This document shows positions 20,142-28,650 of a DNA stretch of 64,000 nucleotides, piece by piece. A program made the translations under genes and the position numbers. Numbering within the stretch: position 1 is the first letter of the stretch; each line of letters opens with the position of its first letter. The notes under the pieces are model-generated. The model saw nothing but the letters and a program-made list of their open reading frames with translations. It made no database searches and had not been told where the DNA came from. The stretch is from assembly GCA_963744115.1 (NCBI GenBank), contig CAVUSI010000002.1, positions 124,001-188,000 of the forward strand. Direction: 5' to 3'. The DNA comes from Chersky-267 sp963744115 (lineage in GTDB: Bacteria > Chloroflexota > Limnocylindria > Limnocylindrales > CSP1-4).

Positions 20142-21323
20142 TCACCGACTGTCGGCTCCGCGTCTGACGTCCACCCATCGACCGAGGCGCGCACTCTCGC
20201 CGATCGCGTCGCCCACGAGCATCCGGTCGTGGCCGTCGGCGAACGTCGCGTAGCGGGGCCGCGGCGACGGCTTGCCCGCCGCGACATCGGCGTAGATCGC
20301 GCGGAACAGCGCCCCGAAGGTGTCCCCGAACCCCTCGACATGGCCACCCGGCAGGGCCGCCGCTGCGACGCCGGCGGGTCCCATCAGCGCCGGGTTGCGG
20401 ATGAGGATCTCGTTCGGGCGCGCTCGATGTCCGATCCACAGCTGGTCCGGCTGCTCCGAATCCCAGGCGGCCGCGGCCTCGGACCCGTCGATCTCGTAGC
20501 GCAGCGAGTTCTTGCGCCCCGAGCTGATCTGCGACAGGTTGACGGCACCCCGCGCGCCGTCCGCGAAGCGGAGCAGGATCGACGCGGTGTCCTCGGTCGT
20601 CATCGACCGCGCGACGGTGTCCGTGCTTCGCTCGGTGGCGAACGACTCGACCGGTCCCCGTGGCTGGTGGCGCGTCCCGATGAAGGTCGTCAGGTCGGCC
20701 ATCACCGACGCGACCCGCCGCCCGGTGATGAACGTCATCAGGTCGATCCAGTGGGATCCGATGTCGCCGACCGCCCGCAGCGCACCACCCTGCTCGGGCT
20801 CGAGTCGCCAGTTCCAATCGGTGTCGAGGAACAGCCAATCCTGGAAGTACTGGCCGGTCACGAGGCGGATGTCGCCGAGCATGCCCTCGGCGACCCGTTC
20901 CTGGAGATGCTGATTGAGCGGGTAGAAGCGGATGTTGAAGTTGACCGCACAGACCCGATCGCTCGCCGCCGCGAGGGTGACCAGCTCGGCCGACCCCGCG
21001 GCGTCCATCGCCAACGGCTTCTCGCACACGACGTGGCGCCCGGCGGACAGGATCGCCCGCACCTGGGGCACGTGCAGGTGGTTCGGGGAGGTGACGTGGA
21101 CGACGTCGACCGTCTCATCCGCGAGCAGCGCATCGAGCGACGGGTATGCCTGCGGGACGCCGAGGGTCGCCGCTCGGGCGGCCCCGCGCTCCGGGCTGCT
21201 GCCGAGCACGCCGCGGACCGAAACGCCGATCCGTCGCAGGGCCTCCACATGGACGGTCCCGATGAAACCGGTCCCGATGACGGCCGCCCCGATTCCCGGG
21301 ATCGTCCTTCTCGACCGCGCCAC
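20142..21323 (-). CDS. Gfo/Idh/MocA-family NAD(P)-dependent oxidoreductase
   Basis: About 393 residues. The N-terminal Rossmann fold has AVIGTGFIGTVHV and the family EKP motif (VVCEKPLAM), with TSPNHLHVPQ before it. The C-terminal domain has GDIGSHWIDLM with the catalytic-region Asp and His. Of two in-frame GTG codons (21347 and 21323) I prefer the second, because GGAGGG sits six bases before it. It heads an operon with nagA. Substrates of this family are sugars, inositols or sugar-nucleotides; the specific one is not apparent. Confidence 0.82.
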   Translation of the reverse strand: MARSRRTIPGIGAAVIGTGFIGTVHVEALRRIGVSVRGVLGSSPERGAARAATLGVPQAYPSLDALLADETVDVVHVTSPNHLHVPQVRAILSAGRHVVCEKPLAMDAAGSAELVTLAAASDRVCAVNFNIRFYPLNQHLQERVAEGMLGDIRLVTGQYFQDWLFLDTDWNWRLEPEQGGALRAVGDIGSHWIDLMTFITGRRVASVMADLTTFIGTRHQPRGPVESFATERSTDTVARSMTTEDTASILLRFADGARGAVNLSQISSGRKNSLRYEIDGSEAAAAWDSEQPDQLWIGHRARPNEILIRNPALMGPAGVAAAALPGGHVEGFGDTFGALFRAIYADVAAGKPSPRPRYATFADGHDRMLVGDAIGESARLGRWVDVRRGADSR

Positions 21324-21409
21324 AGCCGTCCCTCCGCCCTTGGCCACCCCGCTCCCCGAGAGTCTACGTGGCCACCGACCGGTCCGGCGGGCGGGCGACC
21401 CGCCATGTA

Positions 21410-21438
21410 TTGACGCCGCCGCGACGGGGGACTATGCT
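21410..21438 (+). promoter_or_regulatory. Promoter of rho
   Basis: TTGACG at 21410-21415 and TATGCT at 21433-21438 with a 17-base spacer form one of the best promoter matches in the window. The start site would be near 21445, giving an untranslated leader of about 80 bases before the rho ATG. Rho genes are often autoregulated by termination within their leader. Confidence 0.65.
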
Positions 21439-21527
21439 CAGGTCGTTCCCAACCGAGGCCTGCGCTGCGGAGCGATTCCGCGCGGTCCAACGGCCCCACC
21501 CTACCCGTTCCGTGAGTCCTGCCCAAG

Positions 21528-22922
21528 ATGCCTTCCATCGGTCCCGATCAGCGCGATCAGCGTGCCCGCAACCGTCGTCCCCGTCGACGACCCCAGGGAG
21601 CGACGCGCCCGCCGGTCTCCGAATTCGACGAGATGCAGGAGATCGAGGCCGCCCGTCAGCGGAACGATCTCAACATCGCCGAGCTCGGCGCGATGTCCGA
21701 GAAGGAGCTCCGGGCGGTCGTCCAGGAGCTCGAGCTCGACACCGAGGCCGATGAGCGTCGCGAGGACCTCCTCGACCGGATCCTCCAGCGTCAGACCGAG
21801 AACGCCGGCCACGACTACGCGACCGGCATCCTCGACATCGTCGACGAGGGCTTCGGGTTCATGCGCCGGCACGGCCTGCTGCCGAGCCCGGATGATGTCT
21901 ACGTCTCGTCGAGCCAGGTCCGCCGCTTCGGTCTGCGCATCGGCGACCGGGTGTCCGGCGCCGTTCGCGCCCCACGCGAGGCCGAGAAGTACTGGGGTCT
22001 CCTCCGGGTCGACTCGGTCAACGGCGTCGACCCCGGCGCCGCCGCTCGCCGGCCGCACTTCGGCGACCAGACCCCGATCCACCCCGACAAGCTGCTCAAC
22101 CTCGAGTCGGACCCGAAGAACCTCAGCCAGCGCCTGATCAACCTCGTCAACCCCATCGGCAAGGGTCAACGCGCGCTGATCGTCAGCCCGCCGAAGGCCG
22201 GCAAGACGATGCTCCTCAAGCAGATCGCCAACGGGATCACCACGAACTACCCGGAGATCCTGCTGATGGTCGCGCTCATCGGCGAGCGGCCCGAGGAAGT
22301 CACCGACATGCGCCGGAGCGTCAAGGGCGAGGTCATCAGCTCGACCTTCGACGAGCCGACCGAGAACCACACCCATGTCGCCGAGATGGCCCTCGAGATC
22401 GCCAAGCGCCAGGTCGAGACCGGCCGGGACGTCGTCATCCTGCTCGACTCGATCACCCGGCTTGCCCGGGCCTACAACCTGGCCCTCCCGCCCAGCGGAC
22501 GGACGCTGACCGGCGGCCTCGACCCGATCGCCCTGTACCCGCCGAAGCGGTTCTTCGGGGCGGCCCGGAACATCGAGGAGGGCGGCAGCCTGACGATCAT
22601 CGGGACCTGTCTCGTCGATACCGGATCGCGGATGGACGACGTGATCTACGAGGAGTTCAAGGGCACCGGCAACTCGGAGCTCATCCTCGACCGGAAGCTC
22701 GCCGAGAAGCGGATCTTCCCGGCCATCGACGTGCAACGTTCGGGCACCCGGCGCGAGGAGCTGCTCCTCGAGGAAGGCACCCTGAAGATGGTCTGGACGA
22801 TGCGCCGGATGCTGTCCGCGGTGGGCACGAACGAAGGCATCGAGCTGCTCCTCAACCGGCTGTCGAAGACCGACAACAACGCCCAGTTCCTGGCCGGGCT
22901 GACCAAGAGTCTGGACGCCTGA
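21528..22922 (+). CDS. rho: Transcription termination factor Rho
   Basis: A 464-residue hexameric RNA helicase. A short basic N-terminal extension precedes the Rho N-terminal helical domain (LNIAELGAMSEKELR). The cold-shock-like RNA-binding domain follows (YATGILDIVDEGFGFMR), then the ATPase with Walker A SPPKAGKTMLLK, Walker B VVILLDSITRLARAYN and the secondary-channel segment SGGADxxxL-like PSGRTLTGGLDP. It terminates transcription at C-rich, ribosome-free RNA. The gene is monocistronic with a promoter before it and a hairpin just after. Confidence 0.97.
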   Translation: MPSIGPDQRDQRARNRRPRRRPQGATRPPVSEFDEMQEIEAARQRNDLNIAELGAMSEKELRAVVQELELDTEADERREDLLDRILQRQTENAGHDYATGILDIVDEGFGFMRRHGLLPSPDDVYVSSSQVRRFGLRIGDRVSGAVRAPREAEKYWGLLRVDSVNGVDPGAAARRPHFGDQTPIHPDKLLNLESDPKNLSQRLINLVNPIGKGQRALIVSPPKAGKTMLLKQIANGITTNYPEILLMVALIGERPEEVTDMRRSVKGEVISSTFDEPTENHTHVAEMALEIAKRQVETGRDVVILLDSITRLARAYNLALPPSGRTLTGGLDPIALYPPKRFFGAARNIEEGGSLTIIGTCLVDTGSRMDDVIYEEFKGTGNSELILDRKLAEKRIFPAIDVQRSGTRREELLLEEGTLKMVWTMRRMLSAVGTNEGIELLLNRLSKTDNNAQFLAGLTKSLDA

Positions 22923-22930
22923 TCGCGGTG

Positions 22931-22957
22931 CCGTCGAGCCCCATCCGGGCTCGACGG
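22931..22957 (+). terminator. Hairpin terminator after rho
   Basis: CCGTCGAGCCC (22931-22941) and GGGCTCGACGG (22947-22957) form a perfect 11-bp stem with a five-base loop, nine bases after the rho stop. Only GGTTT follows, so the U-run is short, as is common in GC-rich genomes. Confidence 0.65.
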
Positions 22958-23136
22958 GGTTTGCCAGTCCGGAGTCCGGTCTGCTACCGTGGACGGGACA
23001 TCGGGACGGTCCGGCGCCTTCGTCCGGATCACCCGCGCGTACAGAGACCCCCAGCTCCGATAGCGCGACCCGACCGGACGGCGCACCCCCAGCGCCCCCT
23101 TCCCAGCGAAGCCGTCCGCTTCTTCAGGAGACCGTA

Positions 23137-24510
23137 TTGCAGAATGCGACGGTCCGGGCCCGCGACGCCCTTCGGCGCCACAGGCCTGACCGCATCCCGT
23201 CGGTGCCCGGCGTGATCCGCTCCCTCCGACTGCGGAGTGTGGCAGCGACGCGCACGGCGATGGCGGGGATCGAAACCCTTGGATCGCGACCCGATCGCCC
23301 GCCGGCGATCGCCCGTGGCGCGCACCGCGTCACCCGCCGCGAGCGTCTCGGCAACCGTCTCGGTCTCTCGCCGGCCAGGATCGCCGGGCTGCGCGCCCGG
23401 TCGGTCGGTCGCGAGCGGCTGCTGCCCATCGGCGTCGCCATCCTCGTGCTCGTCGGGTCGATGAGCGCGATCGCCGTCCCGCCGCCGACCGGTGCGGTCG
23501 GAGGGACCTCGGGCAGCGGCGAGGGCCCGCGACTCGCGGTGGCCGGTCTCGAGAACGGCGACTCCGGGTACGACAGTGGGGTCGGCGTCGACGGCGCGGT
23601 GATCGATCCCGCCGGGGCCGCCCGGCTCGATATCAGCGGCGACGTCAACGCGGATGCCGTCCAGCCCGGCGGCCCGTACCTCGCCGACGGCACCCTGCTC
23701 AAGCCGATCGCGGTCGATACGTCGGCCGTCGCCGCCGCCGACACGCTGCGCTCCTATCGCGTCCGCTCGGGCGACACGTTGACCGGGATCGCCCGCCACT
23801 TCGGCGTCTCGATGATGACCCTGTGGTGGGCCAACCACCTCAGGTCGAAGGACTCGCTCAAGGTCGGCCAGAAGCTCGTCATCCCGCCGGTCGACGGGAC
23901 CGTCCACGTCGTCAAGGCCGGTGAGACGCTGGCCAAGATCGCGGATGCCGCGGACGTATCCGTGGCCGACATCATGTCGTTCAACGGGATGACCGATCAG
24001 GCGCTGACGGTCGGCCAGACGCTCATCCTCCCCGGCGGCCACGGCAAGCCGATCCCCACCCCCAAGCCCCAGCCAGCGACCTCGAGCGGTGGCGGTGGTG
24101 GTGGTGGCGGAGGGAGCGTCCCGCGCCAGTACAGCGGTGGCGTATTCGCCTGGCCGGTGCCCGGCGGGACGATCAGCCAGTACTTCCACTACGGCCACCC
24201 GGCGCTCGACATCGCGGCGCCCTACGGTACCCGGGTCGTCGCGGCTGCGGCCGGCACGGTCATCTTCGCCGGCTGGAAGGACAATGGCGGCGGCTACCAG
24301 GTGTGGATCGCCCACGGTTCCGGGCTGTTCACGACCTACAACCACATGTCTGCCATCACCGTCGGCAACGGCGAGCACGTCGGGCGCGGGGAACAGGTCG
24401 GGCGCGTCGGTCAGACGGGCTGGGCGACCGGGCCGCACTGCCACTTCGAGGTCTGGCGCGGCGAGGTGTGGGGCAGCGGCTACCGGGTCAACCCGCTCGG
24501 CTATCTCTAG
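23137..24510 (+). CDS. Membrane-anchored LysM and M23 metallopeptidase
   Basis: A 457-residue cell-wall hydrolase. The TTG start has AGGAG seven bases upstream. About 90 basic residues precede a transmembrane helix (LLPIGVAILVLVGSM). Two LysM peptidoglycan-binding repeats follow (YRVRSGDTLTGIARHFGV and VHVVKAGETLAKIAD), then a Gly-rich linker and an M23/LytM domain with zinc motifs HPALD and HCHFE. It probably acts outside the membrane as a peptidoglycan endopeptidase in wall remodelling or division. The basic cytoplasmic tail is unusually long. Nothing recognisable as a riboswitch lies in the 180-base leader. Confidence 0.88.
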   Translation: MQNATVRARDALRRHRPDRIPSVPGVIRSLRLRSVAATRTAMAGIETLGSRPDRPPAIARGAHRVTRRERLGNRLGLSPARIAGLRARSVGRERLLPIGVAILVLVGSMSAIAVPPPTGAVGGTSGSGEGPRLAVAGLENGDSGYDSGVGVDGAVIDPAGAARLDISGDVNADAVQPGGPYLADGTLLKPIAVDTSAVAAADTLRSYRVRSGDTLTGIARHFGVSMMTLWWANHLRSKDSLKVGQKLVIPPVDGTVHVVKAGETLAKIADAADVSVADIMSFNGMTDQALTVGQTLILPGGHGKPIPTPKPQPATSSGGGGGGGGGSVPRQYSGGVFAWPVPGGTISQYFHYGHPALDIAAPYGTRVVAAAAGTVIFAGWKDNGGGYQVWIAHGSGLFTTYNHMSAITVGNGEHVGRGEQVGRVGQTGWATGPHCHFEVWRGEVWGSGYRVNPLGYL

Positions 24511-24570
24511 CCGGACGGCCGCGGTCCCGATCCGACCGGCCGCGGTCGCAGGCCTGGGACGAGCGCACTG

Positions 24571-25866
24571 ATGTTCCTCGACCGCGTCAAGATCAACGTG
24601 CGTGCCGGATCGGGTGGTGACGGCGCGGCCACGTTCCGACGCGAGGCGCACGTCCCGCGCGGCGGCCCCGACGGCGGCGACGGCGGGCGCGGCGGGTCGA
24701 TCTCCCTGCGGGTCGACCCGGGCCAGACCACCCTCCGCGACTTCCGCCAGCATCACCACTTCCGGGCCGAGTCCGGCGGCCGCGGCAGCGGCTCGAGGCG
24801 GCACGGCAAGGCGGGCGGGGACCTCGTCCTCGCGGTCCCGCCGGGGACCGCGGTCTACGACGACGCGACGGGCGAGCTGGTCGCCGACCTCGTATCGAGC
24901 GAGCAGCTGGCGATGGTCGCCAAGGGCGGGCGCGGCGGGCTTGGGAACGTCCATTTCGCGACTTCCACCCATCAGACGCCGAAGCACGCCCAGAAGGGCG
25001 AGCCCGGCGAGGAGCTATGGATCCGGCTCGAGCTTCGGCTGATCGCCGACGTCGGGTTGGTCGGCCTCCCCAACGCGGGCAAGTCGACGCTGCTCGCGGC
25101 GATGACCGCGGCACGCCCGAAGATCGCGGACTATCCGTTCACGACGCTCGAACCGAACCTCGGGGTGCTCGACCTCGGCGACGACGATGAACGGCGACCG
25201 ACCATCGCGGACGTTCCGGGTCTCATCGAGGGTGCGAGCCTCGGTGCGGGGCTGGGGCACGCGTTCCTGCGCCACGTCGAGCGGACCCGGATCCTCGTCC
25301 ACGTCGTCGACGGCTCCGATCGGGATCCCGAATGGTCCCACGGCGTGATCCGCGACGAGCTCGAGGCACACGACCCGGCGCTCCTCCAGAAGCCGATCGT
25401 GGTCGCCTTCAACAAGATGGATCAGCCGGCGGCCGTCTCCGCGTGGCCCGCGTTCAGGGATGCGCGCCAGCGCGACGGGATCGCCTGCGTCCCGATCGCC
25501 GCTGCGACGGGCCAGGGGATCGCCGAGCTCCAGGCGCTCATCGCCGAGCGGCTACCCGACGCGGATGACCTCGGGATCCCACCCGAGCCGGCGGGTGTCG
25601 TCGTCCACCGGATCGAGTCGCTCGGCGACGGCTTCGTCGTCGAGCGCGAGGCCGATGGGGCGTTCCGCGTCCGGGGCAAGCGGATCGAGCGGATCGCGGC
25701 CCAGACCGACTTCGAGGTCGACGAGTCGGCCGATCGCTTCCAGCGCGACCTCGGTCGCCTGGGGATCGACGCCGAGCTCCGTCGAGCGGGCATCGTCGCC
25801 GGGGATACGGTCCGGATCGGCGCGGTCTCGCTCGAGTGGGACCGCGAGGCGTGGGAGCCCGCATGA
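24571..25866 (+). CDS. obgE: GTPase Obg/CgtA
   Basis: A 431-residue ribosome-associated GTPase for large-subunit maturation. The glycine-rich Obg fold covers residues 1-157 (RGGPDGGDGGRGG). The G domain has GLPNAGKSTLL, DVPGLIEGA and NKMD. A C-terminal OCT domain is present, as in Gram-positives and Chloroflexota. It starts the obgE-nadD-rsfS cluster that is widespread in bacteria. The stop overlaps the nadD ATG (ATGA). Confidence 0.96.
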   Translation: MFLDRVKINVRAGSGGDGAATFRREAHVPRGGPDGGDGGRGGSISLRVDPGQTTLRDFRQHHHFRAESGGRGSGSRRHGKAGGDLVLAVPPGTAVYDDATGELVADLVSSEQLAMVAKGGRGGLGNVHFATSTHQTPKHAQKGEPGEELWIRLELRLIADVGLVGLPNAGKSTLLAAMTAARPKIADYPFTTLEPNLGVLDLGDDDERRPTIADVPGLIEGASLGAGLGHAFLRHVERTRILVHVVDGSDRDPEWSHGVIRDELEAHDPALLQKPIVVAFNKMDQPAAVSAWPAFRDARQRDGIACVPIAAATGQGIAELQALIAERLPDADDLGIPPEPAGVVVHRIESLGDGFVVEREADGAFRVRGKRIERIAAQTDFEVDESADRFQRDLGRLGIDAELRRAGIVAGDTVRIGAVSLEWDREAWEPA

Positions 25867-26501
25867 CGGTCCCCACGGCGGTCGGGATCCTGGGTGGGAC
25901 CTTCGATCCGATCCACATCGGCCACCTGGCGATCGCCGAGGAGGCCCGCGAGGCGCTCGGCCTCGAGCAGGTGCTGTTCGTGCCGACGCGGATGCCCGTC
26001 CACAAGCCGGGCCGTCCGGTCACGCCCGCGGAGCACCGGGTGGCGATGGTCGCCGCGGCGATCGCCGGCAATCCGGCATTCGCGCTCGAGCGTGCCGAGG
26101 TCGACCGGGACGGTCCGTCGTATGCGGTCGACACACTCGAGGGAATGGTCGATACGGCCCGGGCGAGCGGCCGATCGGTCGAGTTCACGTTCATCCTGTC
26201 GACCGAGGCCTACGCCGCGCTGCCGACCTGGCACCGACCGGCACGCTTGCTCGAGCTGTGCCGGATGGCCGTCGTCCCGCGACCGGGTGCCGCGGCGGCG
26301 GACCCCGCCGCGATCGACCGGCTGGTCCCCGGAGCGCAGGCCCGGACGACGCTGCTGGATGGGCCGTCGCTCGGCGTGTCCGGCACGCTCATCCGAGCTC
26401 GTGTCGCCGCCGGTCGGTCGATCCGCTATCTCGTGCCGGATGCGGTCATCGCCTACATCGACGACCATCGTCTCTACGTCGCCCCCGTCTCACCCCGCTG
26501 A
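25863..26501 (+). CDS. nadD: Nicotinate-nucleotide adenylyltransferase
   Basis: A 212-residue NadD making deamido-NAD from nicotinate mononucleotide and ATP. The nucleotidyltransferase motif GGTFDPIHIGHL is at the N-terminus, and the late motif (usually SSTxIR) appears as VSGTLIR. The ATG overlaps the obgE stop. Its length matches the family. It is followed by rsfS after 13 bases. Confidence 0.94.
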   Translation: MTVPTAVGILGGTFDPIHIGHLAIAEEAREALGLEQVLFVPTRMPVHKPGRPVTPAEHRVAMVAAAIAGNPAFALERAEVDRDGPSYAVDTLEGMVDTARASGRSVEFTFILSTEAYAALPTWHRPARLLELCRMAVVPRPGAAAADPAAIDRLVPGAQARTTLLDGPSLGVSGTLIRARVAAGRSIRYLVPDAVIAYIDDHRLYVAPVSPR

Positions 26502-26514
26502 GGACCACCAGACC

Positions 26515-27168
26515 GTGACCGATCCAGCCACTCCGTCGGCCAAGCCCGCCAGGGTCCGCGCGACGAGCCCGAAGTCCGCGACCACGCCGACGGCGACGTC
26601 GACGGCCGCTGCGCCGAAGGCCGCCGCCAAGCCGAAGGCCGCCGCGAAGCCGAAGGCCGCCACGAAGCCGAAGGCCGCCACGCCGAACACCGTCGCGACC
26701 GCGGTCGACGCGGTAACGACGAACGCGGCACCCGCGCCAAAGCCGAGGGCCAGGCGCGCGACGGCCGCGTCGACGCCGCGGCCGGGATTGCCCGCCCGGA
26801 CCGAGCTGACCGGACAGGATCGCAAGGCGTCGCTCGCCACGGCGCGTCGGGTGGTCGAGCTGGCCGAGGACAAGAAGGCGGCCGACATCGTCCTGCTCGA
26901 TCTCGGCGAGCTGACGACGCTGGCGGATGCGTTCGTGATCTGTTCGGGCGGATCCGAGCGCCAGCTCGACGCGATCGCCGACGGCATCGTGTCGGGTCTC
27001 CGGGAGCAGGGCGTGCGCCCGATCGGTCGCGAGGGCATCGCCGCGTCGCACTGGGTCCTGCTCGACTTCGGCGGGGTGATCGTCCACATCTTCACGCCGC
27101 CGGAGCGCGACTTCTACGAGCTCGAGAAGCACTGGTCCGAGGCCCGTACCGTCCTCCGCGTCCAGTAG
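26515..27168 (+). CDS. rsfS: Ribosomal silencing factor RsfS with a histone-H1-like N-terminal extension
   Basis: 217 residues; the last 115 or so are the RsfS domain (VVELAEDKKAADIVLLDL, FVICSGGSERQLDAIAD, HWVLLDFGGVIVHIF), which binds L14 and blocks subunit joining in starvation. The first 95-100 residues are Ala, Lys, Pro and Thr rich, with AAAKPK/AATKPK units repeated like a histone H1 tail. GTG 26515 is the start because it follows nadD closely. The tail could bind RNA or DNA, which is inference; typical RsfS proteins lack it. Confidence 0.9.
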   Translation: MTDPATPSAKPARVRATSPKSATTPTATSTAAAPKAAAKPKAAAKPKAATKPKAATPNTVATAVDAVTTNAAPAPKPRARRATAASTPRPGLPARTELTGQDRKASLATARRVVELAEDKKAADIVLLDLGELTTLADAFVICSGGSERQLDAIADGIVSGLREQGVRPIGREGIAASHWVLLDFGGVIVHIFTPPERDFYELEKHWSEARTVLRVQ

Positions 27169-27300
27169 CTCGCCGGTTCTGCGCGCGACCCCAGGGCCGC
27201 CGACGGGGGTAGTACTGTCGGGTCATGTCCGGGGTGGTCGGCCCCAGCGTTGAATCCGGGTCCGGGCGCCACGAGGCGCTCACTCCAGAGGTCGGACCGG

Positions 27301-27555
27301 ATGTCGCGCACCCGAGAGCGCTGCCCCCGCTGCACCAGCAAGCTCGTCGTCAGTCGATTCGACACGGCCTTCCGGCTGGACGACAGCTCGGAGCGGCTGT
27401 GCTTCGGGATCCCGGGCAGCCTCTGCCAGGGGTGCGTCCAGCTGTTCGTCGATCCGGACCTGCTCGACCTGCTCGATCTCGAGCGGGCGGTCTGCACGTT
27501 CGCCATCGAAAGCGACCTGGTGCTCCAGGAGCAGGCCTGGTCCTCCGGCCGCTAG
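27301..27555 (+). CDS. Small zinc-motif protein of unknown function
   Basis: An 84-residue protein with CPRC near residue 8 and CQGC about 35 residues later, a spacing suitable for a treble-clef or ribbon zinc site. The rest has acidic and leucine-rich helices (DPDLLDLLDLER). ATG 27301 avoids an Arg-rich leader. It lies 130 bases after rsfS and converges on holA. No family is recognised. Confidence 0.6.
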   Translation: MSRTRERCPRCTSKLVVSRFDTAFRLDDSSERLCFGIPGSLCQGCVQLFVDPDLLDLLDLERAVCTFAIESDLVLQEQAWSSGR

Positions 27556-27579
27556 GCCGTCGGGCTCCTTTCGGGGGCC

Positions 27580-28650
27580 CTACCCACGGGCCGACGGCAC
27601 GGTCGGCGTCGCGACCCGGGTCGCCAGCCAGGTCGTGAACGCGAGCCGTCGCGTCGGCTCTCCCACCATCGCCCCTCCGGCCCCCTTCACCGTCGCGTCG
27701 AGCTCGAGCAGCCCGTCGAGGGCTCCCTCGAGCTCGGTCGGGGTCCAGGCCGCGGCTTGCTTCGCCAGCTGCTCGGCGCGGAACGGGTGGAGCTTCAAGG
27801 TGCGCGGCAGCTCGCTCATGCGCGTCCCCGATCCGACCAGGTCGGCGACCTCGAGCAGCTCCCGGACGCGGCGATGGAGCTGGACCAGCACGACGGGCTC
27901 CGGCGTGACGTCGAGGACCCGCTCCAGGAGGTCCGCCGCGTCGCGGGTCCGCCGGAAGGCGATCAGGTCGAGGAGCGCCCAGGTGGAGGCTGGGACCGCC
28001 TCGGCCACGAGGGCACGGACATCATCCGCGGTCACCGGACCGTCCTGGCGGTAGAGCGCGAGCTTGTCCAGCTCCTGGGCCGCGAGCTGACCCTGCCGGC
28101 GCCGGTCGATGTCACCCTCGCGGACGAACCCCCCGACCCGCTCGGCGAGCACCTGGGCCGCTCCGCGCTCGAGCGTCATCCCGCGCTCCTTGGCGCGATC
28201 CTCGACCCAGCGTGCCATCCCACCCGAGGTCGGCGCGGCGAACCCGCGTACCTCGCCGCCCGCCGCCTCCACGGCGGCCGCGAGGGTCGCACCCGGTCCG
28301 GTCAGCCGGCCATCCTTGGGATAGCGATCGAGACTCTCCACGAACACCAGCGCATTCCCGGGGGCGATCGTGCCGAGGGTCGCGATGAGCTCGTCCCGAT
28401 TGGCCTTGGCGCGGATCAGCGGGGCGGGATCGGCCACGATCGCGAGCGTCCCACCCCCGAACAGCGCCCCCGTGGCGACCCGCTCGCCGATCGCCGCGGC
28501 CGACGTGGCGGCGCCGGTCATGCGCCACCGGCCGAGGGGAGGCTCATCCGGCCCGGCGGCGCTGGTCGCCAGCGCGACCGCCGCCCGATCGATCGAATAG
28601 GTGTCGTCGCCGAAGTAGAAGGCGAGGGTGATCGGGGATCCGGGGTTCAT
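27580..28650 (-). CDS. holA: DNA polymerase III subunit delta
   Basis: A 356-residue clamp-loader delta subunit that opens the sliding clamp. It begins with the FYFGDDTYS segment of the first AAA-like domain and keeps the three-domain layout, with a C-terminal collar (LHRRVRELLEVADL, HPFRAEQLAKQA). It lacks a functional Walker A, as usual. ATG 28650 overlaps the comEC stop (TGATG); a GTG one codon earlier is equally possible. The comEC-holA order is common in bacteria. Confidence 0.9.
   Translation of the reverse strand: MNPGSPITLAFYFGDDTYSIDRAAVALATSAAGPDEPPLGRWRMTGAATSAAAIGERVATGALFGGGTLAIVADPAPLIRAKANRDELIATLGTIAPGNALVFVESLDRYPKDGRLTGPGATLAAAVEAAGGEVRGFAAPTSGGMARWVEDRAKERGMTLERGAAQVLAERVGGFVREGDIDRRRQGQLAAQELDKLALYRQDGPVTADDVRALVAEAVPASTWALLDLIAFRRTRDAADLLERVLDVTPEPVVLVQLHRRVRELLEVADLVGSGTRMSELPRTLKLHPFRAEQLAKQAAAWTPTELEGALDGLLELDATVKGAGGAMVGEPTRRLAFTTWLATRVATPTVPSARG

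Noticed and set aside
22960..23136. c-di-AMP (ydaO-type) riboswitch before the LysM/M23 gene
   Set aside because: That class often precedes cell-wall hydrolase genes, but its conserved core motifs were not visible in this leader.
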